Positions 16,709-25,323 of a stretch of DNA of 64,000 nt are shown here, piece after piece; within the stretch, counting starts at the first letter, position 1; the number at the start of each line of letters is the position of its first letter. Source of the stretch: Tahibacter amnicola. Its GTDB lineage: Bacteria; Pseudomonadota; Gammaproteobacteria; Xanthomonadales; Rhodanobacteraceae. The DNA lies in the NCBI RefSeq assembly GCF_025398735.1, contig NZ_CP104694.1:361501-425500 (forward strand), in the 5' to 3' direction. A program made the position numbers and the translations under genes. Under the pieces are notes generated by a model. The model did no database searches. It was not told the origin of the DNA and worked only from the letters and a program-made list of their open reading frames with translations.

Positions 16709-16736
16709 TCCGGCCGTCTCACATGTCCTTTTGGAA

Positions 16737-16755
16737 GGGGGCGCGCACCGCCCCC
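16737..16755. terminator. Hairpin between convergent genes
   Basis: A perfect 7-base inverted repeat, GGGGGCG / CGCCCCC, with a five-base loop sits between the stops of the convergent genes ending at 16708 and 16759. No T-run on either strand. Confidence 0.35.
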
Positions 16756-16758
16756 GGC

Positions 16759-17715
16759 TCAGGACGTCGCGCCGGACGGATTTCCGGCGGGCACGAGGCC
16801 GACGACGTCACGCAGAAAGGCCAGGCTCGCCTGGAACACCTCCTCGGCGCAGTCCGAACGCCAGGGCGATGCGATCACGTGCGCGCCGTTGGGGAAACAA
16901 TCCATGCGCTTGTGCGCAGCGGGCGTCACCAGCGCGTCGAACATGGCCAGCATGGCTGAAACCCGCGCGGACGGATCCTGGTTGGCTTCGTCGCGGTAGT
17001 AGCAGGCCATGTAGTACGGCGCGATGACCCGCCGGAACAGCGCCGGCTGCATGACCTCGTCGAACAGCGCCGCCAGGCTCCGGTAACCATCGCGGTGAAT
17101 GCGCAGCGACCAGTACTGGTTCTGGTGCGCAATGCGCGTGGCGGCATCGTGCTCGACAACCCCGCCCGGCAGGCACAGCTGCCGCATCAAGGGTTCGTTG
17201 AACGCCTTTACACCCGGCGACCACGCCAGGACGGCTGCCACGTGTTCAGGCCAGGTGCCCGCGAGCGCCGTGCACAGCGACGCCCCCATCGACGTGCCGA
17301 CCAGGACAACACGCCGCCCCAGGGTCAGTCCCATCGCCAGCGCTTCGGCGGCCCGCGCCAGCAGGGCCGGCGCCGACAGTCCCTGCATGGCGTCGCCGTG
17401 ATCGAAGCCGTGGCCGGGAAACCGGTTCAGCACCAGATTCGCGCCGAATGCCACGGCCAGGCGCCGGTGCTGTGGTTCCCCCTCGCCCTGGCTGGCGCTG
17501 AAGCCGTGCAGGTAGACCACGGCAAGCTCGGTCTGGCGGGGATGATCCGGATCTGCAAAGACGATACGTGCGGCGTTGTCCGGCTTGAGGCGGCGGAACA
17601 GGGCTTCGCGCCGCGCCAGCTCCGCCGCCAGGCGAACCGGGTCACGCGACACCGCCGGCAAGGGCGACGGTGTTGTTGCCGGCGAAGCGCCGACATCCCG
17701 GGCTGGCTGCAGCAT
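16759..17715 (-). CDS. Alpha/beta-hydrolase
   Basis: A 318-residue hydrolase. VVYLHGFSAS at residues 67-76 is the oxyanion-side strand, FPGHGFDHGD follows, and GTSMGA at 140-145 is the nucleophile elbow with Ser142. FPNGAHVI near residue 276 supplies the likely catalytic His. Substrate unknown; esterase/lipase-type activity is inferred from fold. No obvious export signal. Last gene of a leftward group with a CPBP protease and a DUF998 protein upstream, 75 bases apart. None has an evident link to secretion. Confidence 0.75.
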   Translation of the reverse strand: MLQPARDVGASPATTPSPLPAVSRDPVRLAAELARREALFRRLKPDNAARIVFADPDHPRQTELAVVYLHGFSASQGEGEPQHRRLAVAFGANLVLNRFPGHGFDHGDAMQGLSAPALLARAAEALAMGLTLGRRVVLVGTSMGASLCTALAGTWPEHVAAVLAWSPGVKAFNEPLMRQLCLPGGVVEHDAATRIAHQNQYWSLRIHRDGYRSLAALFDEVMQPALFRRVIAPYYMACYYRDEANQDPSARVSAMLAMFDALVTPAAHKRMDCFPNGAHVIASPWRSDCAEEVFQASLAFLRDVVGLVPAGNPSGATS

Positions 17716-17790
17716 CTGGCAGGCGTCCGTATCTGGAAGGGTGGAACACGCTGGCAGCGTTTACGCCTGCCGGCGGCGAATACGCTCCGC

Positions 17791-18678
17791 CTATGCCTTT
17801 GCGAGCACGGGATAGGCGAACAGGAAAAAGTGCACCAGGTTGAGCGTAGCATGCGCCAGCACGGCCCCTTCCAGGCCAGCCCGGCGATAGGCCAGGCCAT
17901 AACCGACGCCGGCCAGGGTCGTGACACCCATGTACGCCCAGCCGCCGCCCAGATGGGTGATGCCAAAAAGCAGGGACGATACCGCGATGCCCGCCCAGGG
18001 CGCCCAGGATCGCCCGCCGGCCAGCCGTTCGACGCCTTCCTGCACATAGCCGCGGAAGAGAACCTCTTCGGTCAGGCAGACCAGCAGCAGGTTGTTGAGC
18101 ATCCACAACGCCGTCGCGGGCGGCCAATGGGGATCCCAGCGGGTCAGGCCCGCCAGCGAGGCAACGGCGAGGCAGGCCGCCGCGGTGGCCAGGCCCAGCC
18201 CCACCCCGATCGGCACCCCCTGGCGCAGGGGCCCCCGTTCCCAGGCGACGTGGCGCCAGGCCCAGATCGCCCAGACCACGACCAGTGTCTTGTCCAGGTT
18301 GAGATAGAGCTTGAACGGAACGGTGTCCGGGCTGAAGACGCCATTCATGACCAGCGGGTTATTGAACCCCGGCACCGTGTGCAGGCGCAGGGCGATGGCG
18401 GCGAGGATGAAGAGCGCATGGCCCGGCACCACCAGCAGCAGGCGTCGACCCGGCTGCACCGCGTAGGCGCAGAACCCCATCAGGGCAAATGCCGGCACCG
18501 CGCGCCAGTCCAGCTGGCCGACCGCAAACGCCGCGGCGAATGCGAGCGCAAACAGCGGAAGCGCCGCCGCCCGCCAGGGCCGTATCCACACCACCACGCA
18601 GGCACTGAAGAGGAACAGCCACGGCACCAGACCGGCCGCCGACAGGGGGTAGAGCGTCATACCAGCATCCATTGCCAT
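17791..18678 (-). CDS. CPBP-family intramembrane metalloprotease
   Basis: A 295-residue polytopic membrane protein with the three Abi/CPBP motifs: EEVLFRG at residues 204-210 (Glu204/Glu205, Arg209), FGITH at 238-242 and HATLN at 276-280. These are the metal-binding and catalytic residues of CAAX-type proteases. In bacteria, members act in peptide maturation, self-immunity or anti-sigma cleavage; the substrate here is unknown. Starting at the ATG at 18678 gives a TAATG overlap with the DUF998 gene. Confidence 0.8.
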   Translation of the reverse strand: MAMDAGMTLYPLSAAGLVPWLFLFSACVVVWIRPWRAAALPLFALAFAAAFAVGQLDWRAVPAFALMGFCAYAVQPGRRLLLVVPGHALFILAAIALRLHTVPGFNNPLVMNGVFSPDTVPFKLYLNLDKTLVVVWAIWAWRHVAWERGPLRQGVPIGVGLGLATAAACLAVASLAGLTRWDPHWPPATALWMLNNLLLVCLTEEVLFRGYVQEGVERLAGGRSWAPWAGIAVSSLLFGITHLGGGWAYMGVTTLAGVGYGLAYRRAGLEGAVLAHATLNLVHFFLFAYPVLAKA

Positions 18679-19325
18679 TAGTTCGTTTCCGCCGCAGTCG
18701 ACCGCAGCGGCTCCAGGCGGTGCCGCCACTGCCATGCCGCCCATTGCAGCCAGAGCAGGATCGCCAGCACCAGAGTCTTCTGCACCAGCCCCCGCGGCAG
18801 GCCGGCTCCCAGCTGCATCACCACGTAGGTGGCCAGCGCCAGCCCCGCCAGGGCGATTCCAATGTCAGGACGGTGCGTCCTGTCGCGCTCCATCCCCCAC
18901 AACGTCGTCTGCACCCCGATTCCGGCGACCAGGCACAGGAAGGTCGTCTGCGCGGCCAATCCGTGGATCAGCCGGGTCAGATCCGCACCCGGTGCAGTGT
19001 CACCGACTGCCAGGGCGGTGAAGGTTACCGGCAGCAAGGCCAGTCCGGCTGTGCCGAACAGCATGACTGGCAACGCGCAGTGTCGGCGGCGTCGCGGATC
19101 GCCCAGGCCGAGCAGGCCGGCCAGGGGAATACAGAACGCCATCACGCAGTAGGCCGCACGCAGCGCGGCGCCACCGGGGCCGGTCAGATAGGCGCTCATG
19201 GGGGCCTGCCAGGGCACCAGGTCCGGACGCTGGAGATGCGCGCCCAGGGTGGCCAGGAGAAACAGCAGCGGCGCCGTTGCCAGCGCGCCACACAGGCCGC
19301 GCTGCAACCGTTCGTGATGGGACAT
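18678..19325 (-). CDS. DUF998-family membrane protein
   Basis: A 215-residue protein with about six membrane segments, an early motif PMSAYLTGPGG and an ordered loop with RLIHGLAAQTTF. This is the pattern of DUF998, whose function is unknown. ATG at 19325 is taken, although a GTG two codons upstream (19331) is possible. It is translationally coupled to the CPBP protease. Confidence 0.7.
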   Translation of the reverse strand: MSHHERLQRGLCGALATAPLLFLLATLGAHLQRPDLVPWQAPMSAYLTGPGGAALRAAYCVMAFCIPLAGLLGLGDPRRRRHCALPVMLFGTAGLALLPVTFTALAVGDTAPGADLTRLIHGLAAQTTFLCLVAGIGVQTTLWGMERDRTHRPDIGIALAGLALATYVVMQLGAGLPRGLVQKTLVLAILLWLQWAAWQWRHRLEPLRSTAAETN

Positions 19326-19356
19326 GGGCACTCGCTCGGAAACGCCGGGGACCGGC

Positions 19357-19680
19357 TCAGGACGGCTCGGTGGCCGGAAGATATTCCGGCTCCGTCAGGA
19401 TGGCCGCCTGTGCGGCGGCGGCCTCGGCCGCCAGGACGGCAAACGCGGCCGCCAGATCGCCGCCACGGCGCTGCACCTCGGAAAACTGTTCGCAGGCTGA
19501 TACGCCGGCGGCGAAATCGATGCTGACGAACTCGTTCTTGAGCGCGTGCACGGCGTCGATCGTGCCGAAGCCGTCGCCGGCATCGAGTGCGGCGCGCAGA
19601 CTGTCCACTCCCTGGCCGAGGCTGGCATGCACCACCTGCAGGAACTGCCGGACGGCGGCGGGCGTGGTGATCTCACGCAT
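19357..19680 (-). CDS. Stand-alone histidine phosphotransfer (Hpt) protein
   Basis: A 107-residue helical protein with HALKNE at residues 45-50, close to the Hpt consensus HxLKG with Asn instead of Gly; His45 would be the phosphate carrier. It starts at an ATGA overlap with the stop of the hybrid kinase gene, so it is almost certainly the phosphorelay partner of that kinase. In RpfC-type sensors the Hpt is usually fused to the same chain; here it is separate. Confidence 0.7.
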   Translation of the reverse strand: MREITTPAAVRQFLQVVHASLGQGVDSLRAALDAGDGFGTIDAVHALKNEFVSIDFAAGVSACEQFSEVQRRGGDLAAAFAVLAAEAAAAQAAILTEPEYLPATEPS

Positions 19681-21512
19681 CACGCGCAGGGGGAGCTGGC
19701 ATCCGTCCGGATGCCCGGCACTGCACCGGGCGCCGGGCGCGACTGCGCCACCTGCTCGAGCGTTTCCAGCAGTTTCTGCGTCGCGATCGGCTTGGTGAGG
19801 TAGGCTGCCGCGCCCTGCTCGACGGCCAGGCCCTGCGCGGCCGGGTGCGAGTGGGCGCTGATCACCACCACTGGTACGGGCCCATCGGCCGTCAGCTGCT
19901 GCAGCTCGGCAAGGACGGACCAGCCCGACATCCCGGGCATGTGCAGATCGAGGAAGACGAGGTCGAACGGCGCCGCGCGGGCGGCGGCGAGGGCCGTCGG
20001 ACCGTCCTCGGCGAAGGTGGCCGCGTGCCCTGCCCGTTCCAGGATGCGGGCGAAGATTTCCCGGTTTGCCGCGCTGTCGTCGACCACCAGGCAGCGCATC
20101 GGTGCGATGCGCCGGCGATGGCTCTCGAGCGCCTCGAGTACCGTCTGGCGCCGGGGAACCTCGCGCCGAGGTGCCAACGGCAGGCGGAATCGCCAGGTGA
20201 ACACGGTGCCGCCGGCCGGGTTGTCCTGGACGGAAAGCTGGCCGCCCATCTGGTCCGAGACGTTCTTGACGATATACAGGCCCAGTCCCACCCCACCGTG
20301 CCGGCGCGTATCGCCCGTGCTGGTCTGGTGGAAGGCATCGAAAACGCGCTTCTTGTCCGCGTCGGCGATGCCGGGGCCGGTGTCGGTCACCGTGCAGATC
20401 ACCGTCTGGTGACCGGGTGAGGCGGTGTTCTCGCGCCACACTGCGACATCCACCGTGCCGCCGGCCGGGGTGAACTTCACTGCATTGGTGACCAGGTTGC
20501 TGAGCACCTGCTCGATCCGGCCGGCGTCACCCAGGAGTTCATCGCCCAGCGAGCGGTCGACGTCGAACCGCAACGCCAGCGCCTTCTCATCCGCCAGGGG
20601 CTGGCAGATGTCGCTGACCGTCTGCACCACATCCGCCATGAAGAACGGCGCGGGGACCAGGCGCAGCCGGTTGCCGTCGATCGCGGCGACGTCCAGCACC
20701 TCGGTGACCCTGTGGTGCAGCGCGTTGGCGTTGGAGGCCACCAGCTCCAGCAGCCGCCGCTGGTCGCCGTCGAGCCCGCGCGTGTCGATCAGCGCGGCAC
20801 CGGCGACGATGGAATTGAGCGGCGTGCGCAGCTCGTGCGACATGGTCGCGATGAACCGGCTTTGCGCCTGGCCGGCGACGATGGCCTGGATCGAGGCTTC
20901 CCGCAGGGCCGAGAGGATCCGATTGACGATCAGCGGCAAGACGAAGGTAAAGATGAAGGCATACAGGGCATAGGCCGGGCGGCTGATCCAGTAGCCCGGC
21001 GGGGCGGTGATCCAGGTGATGAAGACCGATGCCAGGGTTGCGGCCCAGAACGCGCCGCGGTGGTAGCGCACGCCCACTGCGACGGCGATCAGCGGGAGGA
21101 AGGAATTGAGCGAGATCAGCAGGATGAAGGCGCGGTCCAGCAGGATGCCGATGCCGGCGAAACTGGCGACGATGCCAATCGCGTCTGCCCACTCGGGCGG
21201 TTCCAGCCGGAAGAGGCGGAGGACGAGCATCCACCCTGCACTGGCGGCGAACAGCGCCAGCGCCCAGGGAAAGACCGCCACCGCGTCGCGGACCAGCACC
21301 TCCTGGTAGCCCACGCGGGTCTTCCAGTACCACACCCAGGCGAGAATCAGCCCGAACACCACGGTCCGCGTGACCGACATCTGGCGTTCGCTGACCATCG
21401 CCACCAGGCGGCTGATCTGTTCGTTGCGCAACTGCTTGGCGACTTCCGCCAGTGCCATCGCTGAACGGCGCGGTGGCGCGGCGCCGTCTTCCACCATCAC
21501 CGGTCGGGACAT
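19680..21512 (-). CDS. Membrane hybrid sensor histidine kinase (RpfC-like layout)
   Basis: A 610-residue protein with about five membrane segments at 48-200, a HisKA domain with MSHELRTPLN (His226), an ATPase domain with LVTNAVKF, DTGPGI (377-382) and GVGLGLYIVK, and a receiver with Asp522 in FLDLHMPG. All catalytic motifs are intact. The layout recalls RpfC, which senses DSF-type signals in xanthomonads, but no rpfF or rpfG is in view, so the signal is unknown. ATG at 21512 (MSRPVMVEDG) is preferred to the frame start at 21608. An Hpt gene follows directly. Confidence 0.85.
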   Translation of the reverse strand: MSRPVMVEDGAAPPRRSAMALAEVAKQLRNEQISRLVAMVSERQMSVTRTVVFGLILAWVWYWKTRVGYQEVLVRDAVAVFPWALALFAASAGWMLVLRLFRLEPPEWADAIGIVASFAGIGILLDRAFILLISLNSFLPLIAVAVGVRYHRGAFWAATLASVFITWITAPPGYWISRPAYALYAFIFTFVLPLIVNRILSALREASIQAIVAGQAQSRFIATMSHELRTPLNSIVAGAALIDTRGLDGDQRRLLELVASNANALHHRVTEVLDVAAIDGNRLRLVPAPFFMADVVQTVSDICQPLADEKALALRFDVDRSLGDELLGDAGRIEQVLSNLVTNAVKFTPAGGTVDVAVWRENTASPGHQTVICTVTDTGPGIADADKKRVFDAFHQTSTGDTRRHGGVGLGLYIVKNVSDQMGGQLSVQDNPAGGTVFTWRFRLPLAPRREVPRRQTVLEALESHRRRIAPMRCLVVDDSAANREIFARILERAGHAATFAEDGPTALAAARAAPFDLVFLDLHMPGMSGWSVLAELQQLTADGPVPVVVISAHSHPAAQGLAVEQGAAAYLTKPIATQKLLETLEQVAQSRPAPGAVPGIRTDASSPCA

Positions 21513-21680
21513 GTCGCTCTCGTGTTCGCGCCAGGGGCAGCCGCGCCGACGTCCCCGCACGGATCCACCGGCAGGTGTCCTCCGAAGCGGCGTCGGTGCC
21601 AAAAACAAAGCCGCCTATGACAGCCGGCGGCGCGGGGCCAGTCTGCCCCAAAGGCTCCGGAGGGGGAGCCTACAGATTGT

Positions 21681-21863
21681 CTAGCACTGGCGCTGCTGCT
21701 GGTGTCGCCAGTGGGCCAGGAACTGTTCTTCCGCTGCCCATTTGGCTTCCAGCGAGGCGAAGGGTGCGCCGCGGCGCTCCACTTCAGCGGCCAGCCACCG
21801 GTGACGCACGATGGCGGGAATCTCATCGCCCTCGTCGCTACCGTCGTCGTCAAGTGACCGCAT
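21681..21863 (-). CDS. Small hypothetical protein
   Basis: A 60-residue protein with an acidic N-terminus (MRSLDDDGSDEGDEIP) and an amphipathic helical rest with a Gln/His-rich end (HWRHQQQRQC). The ATG at 21863 has GAGGA nine bases upstream. The frame continues upstream to 21992 without a ribosome site. It may be co-transcribed with the hybrid kinase 170 bases downstream. Function unknown. Confidence 0.4.
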   Translation of the reverse strand: MRSLDDDGSDEGDEIPAIVRHRWLAAEVERRGAPFASLEAKWAAEEQFLAHWRHQQQRQC

Positions 21864-22216
21864 CCGGGCGGTTCCTCGCCAGGATGCGGCCGTCGAGGCG
21901 CCCGTCGACACCGCGCCATCCCCCGAGCCCAACACCTCGGGAGTTTCGCGGGTGCGCTCGCCCGCGTCCGCCAAGACCAACCTCATGTTCAACCCCGTCC
22001 CTTCGAGTAGAGAATGCGATTCCGCTACTCCGCTACTACACGCCGGCGGCCCTGGCTCCGGCGTCCCTGAACGCCGAAGAGCCTACGTGAAACAGCGGAT
22101 TGTCCCCCCCGAAGAACCCAAGAGTATTGGCGTTCTGGCTATGGAGCGCGCGAGCGTTCCGAGTAGCGCCGTCAGACTCTAGAGTTTCTGAACAACGCCT
22201 GTCAACAAACGTGACT
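21864..22216. other. Non-coding interval
   Basis: About 350 bases without a convincing gene. It contains a perfect 10-base palindrome ACTCTAGAGT near 22177-22186 and a CTGTCAA / TTGACAG inverted pair (22199-22205 and 22221-22227) that straddles the stop of the next leftward gene. A leftward promoter for the small protein at 21863 should lie here but no clear boxes are seen. Confidence 0.3.
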
Positions 22217-22669
22217 TTACTTGACAGCGACAGCGGGTACGGCCGGTGCGTCCTGCTCCGACGGTACCGCCAGCGATTGCCGCGTGAAGGATTCATAACG
22301 GGCGCAATAGTCGCCCAGGATTCGCGTGGTCAGATCGAAAACCGATTCATCGCGCGATACGGCGATCGTCTTGACCTTGGCCCACAGGTCGCGGCTGACG
22401 CGCAGGGTGGCCTGCTCGTCCTGCGGCACGATGACACCGTCATCCTCGGCCACCGGCGCCGGCGCCCGCGCGCTGGCCGAGCGGTACAGCTCGCAGAATT
22501 CGCCCAGCTGCTCGGCCGTCAGCTCGTGCAGCGCAATGCCGCGCTGGTGCGCGATCAACTTGAGCTTGGCGCGGATTTCCTTGGGCACGCGCAGGGTCTT
22601 GTCGCCTTCCTGCGAGGCCCTCGGCGGGGCCGTGGGTACCGCTCGAAGTGTTCGACGCAGGTCACTCAT
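22217..22669 (-). CDS. Protein with two ribbon-helix-helix-like repeats
   Basis: A 150-residue protein with an internal duplication. Residues 24-62 and 87-125 are two 39-residue units starting TLRVPKEIRAKLK and TLRVSRDLWAKVK and ending GEFCELY and GDYCARY. A beta-strand (TLRV) followed by two helices is the ribbon-helix-helix plan of Arc/CopG/ParG DNA-binding proteins, so this may be a pseudo-dimer in one chain. The ATG at 22669 is preferred over a TTG at 22699 that overlaps the upstream gene. DNA binding is inferred. Confidence 0.5.
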   Translation of the reverse strand: MSDLRRTLRAVPTAPPRASQEGDKTLRVPKEIRAKLKLIAHQRGIALHELTAEQLGEFCELYRSASARAPAPVAEDDGVIVPQDEQATLRVSRDLWAKVKTIAVSRDESVFDLTTRILGDYCARYESFTRQSLAVPSEQDAPAVPAVAVK

Positions 22670-22695
22670 CGGTCGTTCCTTATCAAAAAGCGGGT

Positions 22696-22917
22696 TCAAC
22701 CGCCCTGGCGATCGAGTTCGGCACGCAGGTCGCCAATCCGCATCTGGAAATCCATCCGGATACGGTCGAGTACCGCAAACACCCCTTCAGGCGTACTGCC
22801 GTCATCGCGATCCCGAATCGCCGACAGCCAGATATCCGGTCGCGGCAGGTTCTCGATGGCGAGCTGGTAGGCGGTGATCTTGTCGCGGATGGACACGCTC
22901 AGTTCGTGCGAACTCAT
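22696..22917 (-). CDS. Small hypothetical protein
   Basis: A 73-residue soluble protein (MSSHELSVSIRDKITAYQLA, then DFQMRIGDLRAELDRQGG), likely helical, unknown family. It lies 26 bases upstream of the double ribbon-helix-helix-like gene in the same direction and divergent from the degenerate hybrid kinase at 23041. The pair may form a small regulatory operon. Confidence 0.5.
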   Translation of the reverse strand: MSSHELSVSIRDKITAYQLAIENLPRPDIWLSAIRDRDDGSTPEGVFAVLDRIRMDFQMRIGDLRAELDRQGG

Positions 22918-23040
22918 GTCCCGACTCGTTTCGCTTCCGGTCTCATCGCGTCCGGCGCCGCTGGGACGCTACTATTAGCGGAATCGCGGAGTACCGGGTG
23001 GGCGGCCAAGCATACGCCGCGGCAACAATTGGGCGCAACA

Positions 23041-25161
23041 ATGCAGACTCCTGAATCTTTTGCACTGGGTTCGTCGTGGTTGTGGCCAATGCCGGATGGA
23101 GAGGCCACGGGCGAACGCAACTACAACCTCAGCCGCATCGTCGCCGGCACCCTGATCGGGGTGAGTTTTCTGCTGGTATCGCTCCTGCGGCCGGGCAACC
23201 CCGCTGCGCTTCAGGTAGCAGCCGTGTGTGCCGCCGGCGTGCTGGCAGCGGCGATGACGCTGGGACACGTCTTCGCCTTCCCGGCCCCTTCGGCCTGGCG
23301 CCGCAGCGTGGCCGTGATCGGCGACACCGCCTTCGTCGGAGGCATCGTCGCCCTGGGCGGCGAGAACGCCATTCCGCTGCTTGTGCTGCTTCCCGCCATC
23401 GCGGTCGACGCGGGCCGGCGCTTTGGCCTGGGCTATCTGGCCGCCGCGTCGGCGTCGGGGACGGTGCTGTTCGCACTCGCCGCGATCGCGACGGACTACT
23501 GGGCCCAACGTCCCCTGGTGGTGATGGCACTCATCTTTGCCCAGTTCCTGATCACGGCCTTCGCCGGATTGTTCCTGGCCCAGCTCAATCGGGCGCGGCG
23601 GGAGGTGGTGCGGCTGTCGGGCGAGAAAGACCGCTTCATCACGATGATGGGCAACGAGATCCGCAACCCGCTCAACGCCATCGTCGGCAATGCCGACCTG
23701 CTGTTGCACGAGGCACTGCCCCCGGAGCAGCGCGAGAGCGTGCAGGTGATCCGTAGCCAGTCCGACCGGCTGCGCATGCTGGCGACCAACCTGCTGGGTT
23801 ACTTCGACGCCAGCTCCACGGTGCCACGGCAGGCCGTGGAGTTTGATCTCACGGAGCTGCTCGACAGCGTCCGCGAAGGACTCCTGCCCCTGGCGTTCGA
23901 ACGGCGCATCCGGCTGGATATCCACGAGGAGGCCGGCTGTCCCTGGCGGGTGACCGGCGATCCGCAGATTCTGCGCCAGATCGTCGGCAATATCCTGGCG
24001 CACGCGCTGGGAGTGACCGATCACGGACGCGTGGAGATGATCGTCCACGCCCTCGACGAGGGCGATGCAGCCCGCGGCATCCTCCGGCTGAGCGTCAGCG
24101 ACACGGCGCCGGCCTTGTCGCCGGCCGCGTGCGCCGCGCTGTTCGAGCCGTTTGGTCTGCAGGGTCATACCACCCTGGGCAATCCGCCGGGTACGGGGCT
24201 GAACCTGTGCAATGCGCGCCGGCTCGCCACCGCCCTGGGCGGCAGCGTGGATTTCACCTCCTACACCGGTGGCGGTGGGCGCTACCGCATCGTCATTCCG
24301 GCCCAGGTACTGGATACGCTCGCCAGCCGCCCGGCGCGCACGGGCCCGGCCGCGGCCGTGGTGCGTATCGACGACCTGTATGTGCGCCACCGCGCCCGGG
24401 TGCGGCCGCAGCGCATCCTCGTCGCCGAAGACCAGCCCAGCAACCAGCAGATGCTCAGCAGTGTGCTGGACAAGGCCGGCCATCACGTCTTTCTCGCCAA
24501 GACCGGCGACCAGGCAATGGAACGGCTGGCGCGCGAGCGCTTCGACGTGGTGCTGGTGGATCTGCGGCTGCCCGGCACCAACGGTCTGGATGTGATGAAG
24601 CTGGTGCGGTTCTCCCACGCGGACCGCTACGCCAACGTGCCGTTCCTGGTGCTCACCGGCGAGGCCTCGGAGCGCACGCGGCAGGCCTGCATGGCCGCCG
24701 GCGCGGCAGCGTTCCTGATCAAGCCGGCTTCGCCCCACGCCCTGCTCGATGCCCTGTCGCAGGCGGTGGAGGGCGCGCGCCGGCAGGCCGGCAGCCGCGT
24801 TGCCACGACCGGCGACACCGGCCCGATCCGCGGCGCGGTCGCGCGTTCCACGATGGGCGGCGCCGCCCCGCGCGTCATGACCGAAGCCCTGCGCGACGCA
24901 TTGCGTTACGTCGAACGCAGCGAAACCGCGGCCCGCGCGGGCAACTGGAAATTGCTGCGCGACCTCGCCAGCGCGATCCGCGGTGCGGTGGATCCCCTCG
25001 GCGCGGTGCGCGTGATCGCCGTTTGCGGGCGGATCATCGAGGCCAAGGACATCACCCTCGAAGACCTCTGGCCGCAGTACCTGGACGAGCTCAACGCCGG
25101 CCTGAACGAGGCGAGCGACGCGCTGGCCCGATTGTTCCGGCGCACCGAGACAGCCGGCTGA
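23041..25161 (+). CDS. Degenerate hybrid sensor kinase lacking both phospho-histidines
   Basis: A 706-residue protein with RpfC-like order: membrane segments (about 30-180), HisKA, ATPase, receiver, Hpt-like end. The H-box reads MMGNEIRNPLN with Asn205 where His is expected. The N-box reads NILAHA, with His in place of the Mg-binding Asn. The G1 box is DTAPAL instead of DTGPGI. The receiver is intact with Asp507 in VLVDLRLPG. The C-terminal Hpt-like helix reads LASAIRGA with Ser644 where His is expected. It therefore should not autophosphorylate but could still receive phosphate at Asp507. It is probably a pseudokinase partner of a real kinase such as the one at 19680-21512. Start ATG is by context; no strong ribosome site. 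Confidence 0.82.
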   Translation: MQTPESFALGSSWLWPMPDGEATGERNYNLSRIVAGTLIGVSFLLVSLLRPGNPAALQVAAVCAAGVLAAAMTLGHVFAFPAPSAWRRSVAVIGDTAFVGGIVALGGENAIPLLVLLPAIAVDAGRRFGLGYLAAASASGTVLFALAAIATDYWAQRPLVVMALIFAQFLITAFAGLFLAQLNRARREVVRLSGEKDRFITMMGNEIRNPLNAIVGNADLLLHEALPPEQRESVQVIRSQSDRLRMLATNLLGYFDASSTVPRQAVEFDLTELLDSVREGLLPLAFERRIRLDIHEEAGCPWRVTGDPQILRQIVGNILAHALGVTDHGRVEMIVHALDEGDAARGILRLSVSDTAPALSPAACAALFEPFGLQGHTTLGNPPGTGLNLCNARRLATALGGSVDFTSYTGGGGRYRIVIPAQVLDTLASRPARTGPAAAVVRIDDLYVRHRARVRPQRILVAEDQPSNQQMLSSVLDKAGHHVFLAKTGDQAMERLARERFDVVLVDLRLPGTNGLDVMKLVRFSHADRYANVPFLVLTGEASERTRQACMAAGAAAFLIKPASPHALLDALSQAVEGARRQAGSRVATTGDTGPIRGAVARSTMGGAAPRVMTEALRDALRYVERSETAARAGNWKLLRDLASAIRGAVDPLGAVRVIAVCGRIIEAKDITLEDLWPQYLDELNAGLNEASDALARLFRRTETAG

Positions 25162-25323
25162 TTGACCACCCTGAACATCGCGATGGGGTGTCATCCAATT
25201 TGAGGATCGTTCGTTAAATCAACAGGCTGCGCGCCTGCCAACCATGCTTTCGTATGGAAAAACCGGGCGATGTGGTAAATTTTTGTCGTTGCCAATTTTT
25301 GGCGCTGCGTCCGGTGGCTTTCC

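Noticed and set aside
17095-18681. A 528-codon rightward frame across the hydrolase and CPBP genes
   Set aside because: Antisense of two recognisable proteins; the translation is Arg/Gln/Gly-rich with no motif.
22177-22186. ACTCTAGAGT palindrome as an operator
   Set aside because: A single 10-base palindrome in a non-coding stretch with no adjacent start is not enough.
22975-25194. A 739-codon leftward frame opposite the degenerate kinase
   Set aside because: Antisense artefact; its translation is low-complexity, whereas the rightward frame has clear kinase domains.
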